From contig CAMZMU010000089.1 of the NCBI GenBank assembly GCA_947311845.1, forward strand, positions 21,570,438-21,634,437: 64,000 nt of DNA, given 5' to 3'. This document shows, piece by piece, positions 58,656 through 64,000 of the stretch. The first letter of the stretch is position 1; each line of letters begins with the position of its first letter. The notes under the pieces were generated by a model. That model saw only the letters and a list, made by a program, of their open reading frames with translations, made no database searches and was not told where the DNA came from. This stretch comes from Poa pratensis (taxonomy: Eukaryota; Streptophyta; Magnoliopsida; Poales; Poaceae). The position numbers and the translations under genes were made by a program.

Positions 58656-59155
58656 CTAGGGATGGATGTTTCGATCTAGTTACTCTCCGAAAGTAATTAG
58701 AAGTGGTCCAGTTGAAAGGGGTTATCATAATCACTAGATTAACAATCTACGAACTAACAAGTTGATGCCCGCCAAAACTCAAACTTTAAAGAACCTTCCA
58801 TTTATTGATGTGTTTTTGTGAAACTAGTGAGACCACGATCTTTCGGTGAAAACACTTTATCAATAATAAGCAACACCCAACGTCAAAAGGTAAAATAGTG
58901 CAAAACAAAATCTAGCCAACGTGGTATTTTCTCCCTCGCCAGGCGAAGCACACGATCCTCCGACTTATGCAGCGTAGGCAAGAAACCCATAGAAGCATAC
59001 AACTTGATTTTCGTCCAATGGTGGTAGGAATGTTTCATATAACCTCTGATTTGTTATCTCGGCTTTCGGTTCATCTGTGTTTCTCCGTATCACGCGCCAT
59101 AAAAAAATCAATAATGTTAGAGTTATGGAAGGCTTTTAACGCACTTATGAAATTA
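58656..59155. other. Intergenic
   Basis: No gene or defined element. Confidence 0.35.
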
Positions 59156-59430
59156 GACTACCCATAGTAATGGTATCATAGCTAGTATCACGCGCTCCAT
59201 GCATGCAAAAAAACTGACGTGACATTGTAATTAATAATGAGAAATGAGGCGGTGGTATCATAGATAGATATCGTAACATAACATATTCCACTACAAAATG
59301 AGTCTATAAATCTAATAAATGCACTATTACATGATACTACACATATGTTACTACACACTATGGAGTTAATAACACAGACTAGTATCATGTGCATGATACC
59401 ACGATATGTTACTTCACACTATTAGCAGTC
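59156..59430. mobile_element. MITE with GACTACCCATAGT-type TIR
   Basis: The left end GACTACCCATAGT and the reverse complement of the right end GACTGCTAATAGT are flanked by TTA. Interior GGTATCATAGCTAGTATCA and CATGATACCACGATATG arms give partial palindromy. The family is common in Triticeae. Confidence 0.55.
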
Positions 59431-59489
59431 TTATGTGGATGGGTTCGATTGGTGTCCCATAACCCCAAGATTCAAGGACAGGAATGTTA

Positions 59490-60502
59490 GGGCATCTCCA
59501 GCAGTTGTGCCCCACAAGAGGCATTTTTTCAGCCGAATGGGGTTGCGCCGGTAGAAATTTGGTTATGGGGGCTGGATTTTCCCAGCCGTGCCCAAACGCA
59601 AGAAGTAGCAGAGATTCAGCCAGCGGACTCGTGGCGGCAGCTCGCGAGCGCATGCTCGACCTCCACAGCGGAGAACTTGGCGACCCCCCGGCGCCCGCAA
59701 CGACCCAATCGAGTGTCGGCCGGACAAGATATTTCACGCCGGATACAGAGCAGCGCATAAGACAGAGCTGCGTCCTTGTCCTTGGTCGTCGCAGTGGAAG
59801 CGGTCGCGGCCGCCTTCTGCTCCGGCAGGCCGGGAGGCCCCGTCATGGACGGCTTGGGCGCACTCGAGCCCGGCCTTCTGCCCGCGCAGCGCTCCCCGAC
59901 CCTCCCGACCGTGGTCTCGAAGCGGAACACCGGGAGCGACTCCACCACGACGCGCTCGACGTCGGCCGCCCCCGCCCTCCTAAACCCCGTTGCCGTACGG
60001 ACCGATGACCATGGGCTCGACGTCGGCCGCCCCCGCCCCACCCGACCCACCACGGCGTGCTCGACGCCGGCCGCCCCGGCCCCTCCCGACCGGGCTCGAA
60101 GCTACAGGTCGCGCTCCACCACGACCTCTCCGCCCGCGTCCGCCAGACCAGGAAGCGGCTCGACGAGATCTCCGATAACTGCGATAAGGCGTGAGCGGTG
60201 GCCGCGCCGGTGCGTGTGCGGGATGGGGTTGGCGCTGCGTCCTAGGTTGAAAAGAAAAGAGAAAAGAGAGTAGAGAGAGAAGAGAGAGAGGGTGGGAGGC
60301 TGACTGTGGGCCTTATGCATGTAAAAAGTAGCGTCGGCGCTCCGAGCTGCCCCTTAGGAATCTGGGTTCGGTTGGGTGCGCCGGATGAAACTTTGCGGAT
60401 ATCCGGCTGAAAACGACGTCTTGAGGGCGCGACTGGGAAGATTTTGTACATCTGGCGCTAAAAAGGTGGACATGGGCTCCGGGGGGACGGTTGGAGATGC
60501 AC
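59490..60502. mobile_element. Harbinger-like element with a gene-like insert
   Basis: The left end GGGCATCTCCAGCAGTTGTG and the reverse complement of the right end GTGCATCTCCAACCGTCCCC form an imperfect TIR. TTA lies at 59487-59489 and 60503-60505. It is 1013 bp. The GC-rich interior has GCTCGACGTCGGCCGCCCCC repeats and an exon-like piece at about 60098-60195, then a (GA)n tract. Confidence 0.7.
60098..60195 (+). pseudogene. Possible captured exon fragment
   Basis: This frame reads KLQVALHHDLSARVRQTRKR and LDEISDNCDKA then stop, an amphipathic helix unlike the surrounding low-complexity sequence. Source gene not recognised. Confidence 0.3.
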
Positions 60503-60505
60503 TTA

Positions 60506-61436
60506 CAGGAATGTGGACGATTCTAATCCATATGATTTTTCCCTATAGAATCCCTTTTGATCACATGAATGAGGTCGCCAACTTTTCATGAAATCTATTC
60601 TTACGCCCTCCATTCCATAGAAATCTGAACATGACCTCAATTTTCATTTTATTTCTTTTCCTTCCAGAAGTCCAATATATTTCACTCTATCTCTCTCCCC
60701 TCTCTCTCATCAATCATGTAAATTTTGTGTGTTCGATTTCTATGCACCATCAAAAGACATATATGAATGCTATGGTTTTTTTTGCGGGTAATGAATTCTA
60801 TGGAAATTCACCAGATACACGTTACAATCCTATGTTTTTTATGTTTTTCATGTTCAAACGTTTGTAAAATCGGCAATCCAAAATAGTCCTTCAGGTTCAC
60901 ACCAAGGAAAAAAATAGCGTGTTATAAGTAATAGCGGCGGCCTCCTCCAGATGCTACATAAGTTATAGCATGCTAAATAGCATGCTATGCTTCACATAGC
61001 ATTTTTAAAAAATAACATGTATAGCTCAGATATAAAAAATAACAAAAATAAAAATTATAGTTAAAAAATGACATAACAATATATGCATAACCAGATGTAA
61101 AAATTGTTCACCATATTTTTAGAAGCCTAACATCAATGTAGTCAAGATTGATTCTAGTTTGGATCGACACGTATGCGGTAAGATCGCAAATCGTAGGATC
61201 ATAACTAGTAGGATCGCAAATCGTGGATTCTACTTACTAAAATCGTTGAATCGATCGAGTCAATTTAGATCGTGAAGTCGTAGAATCGTATGACAGAATC
61301 GGGATTCTGACTACCTTGCCTAACATCAACATCCCACCGAGCAACACCATAGTATAAATTATTATTCAGAATCTGAACATTAGCGATGTCATCTTCTGAT
61401 TTTGAAGATGATCCGAAAGAATGCGGTTCATCACCA
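60506..61436. other. Intergenic with old repeat remnants
   Basis: 60530-60850 resembles decayed MITE sequence. 61150-61310 has short direct repeats of GGATCGCAAATCGT. No gene. Confidence 0.35.
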
Positions 61437-61449
61437 CTATTAGCAACTT

Positions 61450-62863
61450 TTTTTTTTAGCTCAAAGTGGTCGATATCCACCGCTCGAATAGATAAAATAG
61501 AATTGACCCAGTTTGTAAGGAAAACGGGCCCAAAAACCATACAACTGTACAACGCCCTGTTTATGAGGAAAACAGAGCCAAAAAACTGCACAAACAAAGT
61601 GACCCGACGCCCACACGACACAAGTCGACCAAACACCACAACACACACCACCCGCTCCGGGGCCGCTGCCCCGGCGTAGCAATCTAGATCGACTTTTGCA
61701 TTGACCGAAAGCCATCCAGTCATGGTCGACGAGCCCTCTGCCCGCGCAGTCTTCATCCAGGTCGGCACCAAAACCAACCTATTCCGGGGCCGCCGCCCCG
61801 ACGTAGAAACCCGATCGACCTTCGCATTGCCCGAAGGCGATCCAGTCGGGTCGACGAACCCTCTGCCCGTACAGTCTTCATCCAGGTCGCCACCCAGACC
61901 CACGCGAAACGACGGCGATGCCTCATAGAACCGTCGTAGCGTGGGAGACCGAGGCCGCCGCCTCGGCGTTCACCACCGTCCGGGGCCGCCACCCCGGCAT
62001 CCACCTCCCATGACCACATAGCAATCCTACCCATCCGCCGCGAACCCGTCGCATCGAGAGAGCCGGTGACACCAAGACGACGCCTCCAACAAGGTAGTGA
62101 CGCGTCCGTTACCGTCGCCCGCCCTCGATGGGGCTTGGGCTTTCATCCGGAGATCATCGGACCACTCCCGTCGGGCCGGCTGTCGAAACTCCACGACGAT
62201 GCAAACAAGAAAGAGAACGACACCCAAGGGCGCCGCCATCGTCGGCACTGACCGGAGTCGATGCAAGGCTTTCGCCCGGAGTTCGAGCCGCCCATGAAGC
62301 TTCAGAGCTGCGAGATGGAGACCGCGTCCATGGCCATCCACCGAGCTCCAACGCTTGCCGAAACCCCGCGCCACCTCACGCCACGGAGGCCGACAAAACC
62401 GGTCGCGCCGCCCGTTGCACTGCCATCGGTCCGGGGCCGCCGCACCGGCTTCCCAACTGTGACCCACGCCACCGTCGCCCCTGCGCCTTGCACTGCGCGC
62501 CGCCTTGGACCAGCGCGCCTCCTGCACGATCCACACCTCGGCCCACTCGTCCCTCCCGGCCCAGATCGGGCCCGGGCCGTGACCAGCCGATCCCGCCACA
62601 GCCAAGGACCCGCGCCGCCACACCATCGCCGCACCTTCACCGCGGCCGCCATGCCGCCTGCCGCGGCCGCTGAGACTCGCCGCCGAACTGCATCCAGGGA
62701 ACGCTAGGGGAACATCACCTCGCCGCTGCCGTCCGCCGCCTAGGGTTGTGCCTGGCCAGCTTCATCCGGCCAATGGCGAGGGGGGTGGCGGCGGCTGGGG
62801 GGGCTAGGGTTCCGCCCGAGCCGCCTCCGAGGAGACGACGCGGGGGCGGACGGTTTCGGTTTC
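61450..62863 (-). mobile_element. LINE-type retroposon without coding domains
   Basis: On the minus strand it starts with a GC-rich leader and ends in GAGCTAAAAAAAAAA, a poly(A) tail. The 13-bp direct repeats CTATTAGCAACTT at 61437-61449 and 62864-62876 are a LINE-type target duplication. It is about 1.4 kb. No endonuclease or reverse transcriptase frame was found, so it is a deleted or non-autonomous derivative. It has internal GGGGCCGCCGCCCCGG-centred repeats. Confidence 0.75.
61657..61910. repeat. 127-bp tandem repeat inside the retroposon
   Basis: Two diverged copies start CCGGGGCCGC at 61657 and 61784, sharing TCTGCCCG and AGTCTTCATCCAGGTCG. Further GGGGCCGCC cores lie at 61982 and 62434. 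Confidence 0.8.
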
Positions 62864-62913
62864 CTATTAGCAACTTCTTCTTCTTACTAAGTCCAAAAAT
62901 GGTCCTTTGTGAC

Positions 62914-63102
62914 TGTTAACAGATAGCCTAGTTATTGTTTAGATATTGTTGATATCTCTAACTGATCTCGGCCTGATCTTGCTATTTCTTATTGTGCAAG
63001 ACATGAGCTGTTTGTAGGCTATTTATAGCAACGATTCCTATCAATGAAATCAGTTGCCCCAAACCGAGTCTCCTCCTGCCGTTCGTAGCCTAGGCTCCTT
63101 CA
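62914..63102 (+). repeat. 5' LTR of a Copia retrotransposon
   Basis: TGTTAACAGATAGCC...GGCTCCTTCA (TG...CA, 189 bp), immediately followed at 63103 by TGGTATCAGATAC, complementary to the 3' end of initiator methionine tRNA. CTATTTATAG at about 63019 may be the TATA box. Confidence 0.85.
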
Positions 63103-63168
63103 TGGTATCAGATACCTAGATCCAATCCCCTCTCCAGCTTCCGCCGCCACCTCCTCTCCCTCGCCGCC

Positions 63169-64000
63169 ATGAGCTCGATCGGCTACAACTCCGCCTCCTC
63201 CTCGGACTCCGACGACGATGCCTTCGAACAGTTTGGTATCCCCGTCGCAACTCAACCTCTCCCCACCCCTCAGCTGCAGGCTCTCCGCATCCGTGACCAC
63301 GTCCTCGTCACGCTGGATTATGAGAAGGAGAACTACGGACTCTGGAGCCGTCAATTCCTCACCGCCCTCTCCAAGTTCGGGCTCCGGGATCACATCGACG
63401 GCTCCCCCACCCTGGGCACCTCCGACTGGGTGCTCAACGACTTCGCCATCGTCTCGTGGTACGACGACACGGTCACGCCCGCCACTCTGGCGATCGTGGA
63501 GCCGCGCAACGCCACCGCCCTCTCCCTCTGGCGCGCCATCCGCAGCGTCTTCCGCGACAATCGCGACACGCGCGCCACCTACCTCCGTGACGAGTTTCAC
63601 GGTTTCAACCAAGGCGATCTCTCCATCGTCGAGTACACCTCCAAGATGAAGGAGATGGCGGACACGCTCGGCGACCTTGGCTCTCGCGTCCGAGATCGCG
63701 AACTCGTCCACAACGTTCTCCGCGGCCTCAACGAGCAGCTGCAGCACGCCGTCCCGCACATGACGCGCGACCGTCTGCCCACCTTCATCAAGCTCCGCTC
63801 CTTCTTGCTCCTGGAGGAGCAGCGTCTCGGCCATCGTGCTCGCGTCGTCGCCCACAACGCACTCCTCGCCCAGGCTCATCTCGCGTTCCAGGCCGCCGGC
63901 GCTCCCCTGCCGGCCTACACCAACCCTGCTCCGCCCCCCTACTTCAACCCGACGCCAGCGGGCTTCTACGGTGCGGGTGCCACCCACACCGGCCCTTCAA
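63169..64000 (+). CDS. Copia gag polyprotein, N-terminal part (runs off window)
   Basis: Open frame from ATG 63169 to the window end with no stop, so at least 277 residues. It begins MSSIGYNSASSSDSDDDAFE, then VTLDYEKENYGLWSRQFLTA, ALSLWRAIRSVF, LRDEFHGFNQGDLSIVEYTS, DRELVHNVLRGLNEQLQHAV and LRSFLLLEEQRL, the classical Copia gag (UBN2/retrotran_gag) pattern of W-x3-LxALxKFGL, LW and LLxGL-like motifs, followed by a Pro/Ala-rich tail. Gag forms the virus-like particle; protease, integrase and RT should lie beyond 64000. The intact frame suggests a young element. Confidence 0.9.
   Translation, partial: MSSIGYNSASSSDSDDDAFEQFGIPVATQPLPTPQLQALRIRDHVLVTLDYEKENYGLWSRQFLTALSKFGLRDHIDGSPTLGTSDWVLNDFAIVSWYDDTVTPATLAIVEPRNATALSLWRAIRSVFRDNRDTRATYLRDEFHGFNQGDLSIVEYTSKMKEMADTLGDLGSRVRDRELVHNVLRGLNEQLQHAVPHMTRDRLPTFIKLRSFLLLEEQRLGHRARVVAHNALLAQAHLAFQAAGAPLPAYTNPAPPPYFNPTPAGFYGAGATHTGPS

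Noticed and set aside
62066..62707. Several Pro/Ala/Arg ORFs on both strands
   Set aside because: They lie in the GC-rich body of the retroposon, overlap in all frames and lack motifs.
1..64000. tRNA, rRNA or other structured RNA genes
   Set aside because: I saw no cloverleaf with A and B boxes or rRNA-like sequence by reading; a covariance search would be needed for certainty.

Overview
The window looks like nuclear DNA of a grass, most likely a Triticeae species (wheat, barley or Aegilops group). The reasons are spliced plant genes with GC-rich first exons and small CT/CAG-type acceptors, and very dense class I and class II elements: CTCCCTCCG Stowaway MITEs, a CACTA element, Tat-type Gypsy and Copia elements, and Mutator and Harbinger MITEs. 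From memory, the rice homologues of the bZIP60 and CDC27B genes lie close together on chromosome 6, which would point to homoeologous group 7; this is an inference I could not check.

Layout. 1-1440: last exons and 3' UTR of an RRM-type RNA-binding protein gene (+). 2204-10622: BIG1-type ARF guanine-nucleotide exchange factor (-), 11 exons, with three one-base frame breaks. 11613-12475: a Mutator MITE with 9-bp target duplication and a Tourist-like MITE. 12893-14682: bZIP60/OsbZIP50-type unfolded-protein-response transcription factor (-), with the IRE1 twin hairpin and an overlapping second reading frame for the spliced form. 15471-16157: two Stowaway MITEs. 17009-18126: MATH-BTB gene (+) broken by a 5-base insertion. 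18175-23525: a tandemly duplicated segment, one copy of which carries a 4.56-kb CACTA element (18318-22879). The CACTA element holds two gene-like ORFs, one of them cut by a solo LTR (19884-21448). 24350-29051: a non-autonomous LTR element (LARD-like). 29276-36287: a Tat-type Gypsy element with gag, protease, RT, RNase H and integrase but no 3' LTR. 36290-38228: a Copia fragment whose LTR is split by a hAT element carrying pieces of receptor-kinase genes. 38690-40690: a minisatellite with higher-order structure, then a purine tract. 41190-46705: MITEs, an AT-rich block of diverged repeats, and a Harbinger-type element. 47220-56755: an intact 16-exon CDC27B/HOBBIT (APC3) gene (+). 57830-58116: a small unrecognised ORF (-). 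58241-62863: solo LTR, Harbinger-like elements and a LINE-type retroposon. 62914-64000: 5' LTR and gag of a Copia element running off the window.

The host genes are not an operon. They are independent plant genes for mRNA binding, vesicle trafficking (BIG1), ER-stress signalling (bZIP60), CUL3 substrate adaptation (MATH-BTB) and cell-cycle ubiquitination (CDC27B). Almost every other coding-like sequence carries single-base-deletion frame breaks, while CDC27B has none. This raises the question of real decay versus residual assembly error.

The most interesting items are the dual-coding IRE1 substrate in bZIP60, the nested CACTA locus with an unoccupied paralogous insertion site beside it, and the hAT element with captured kinase fragments.
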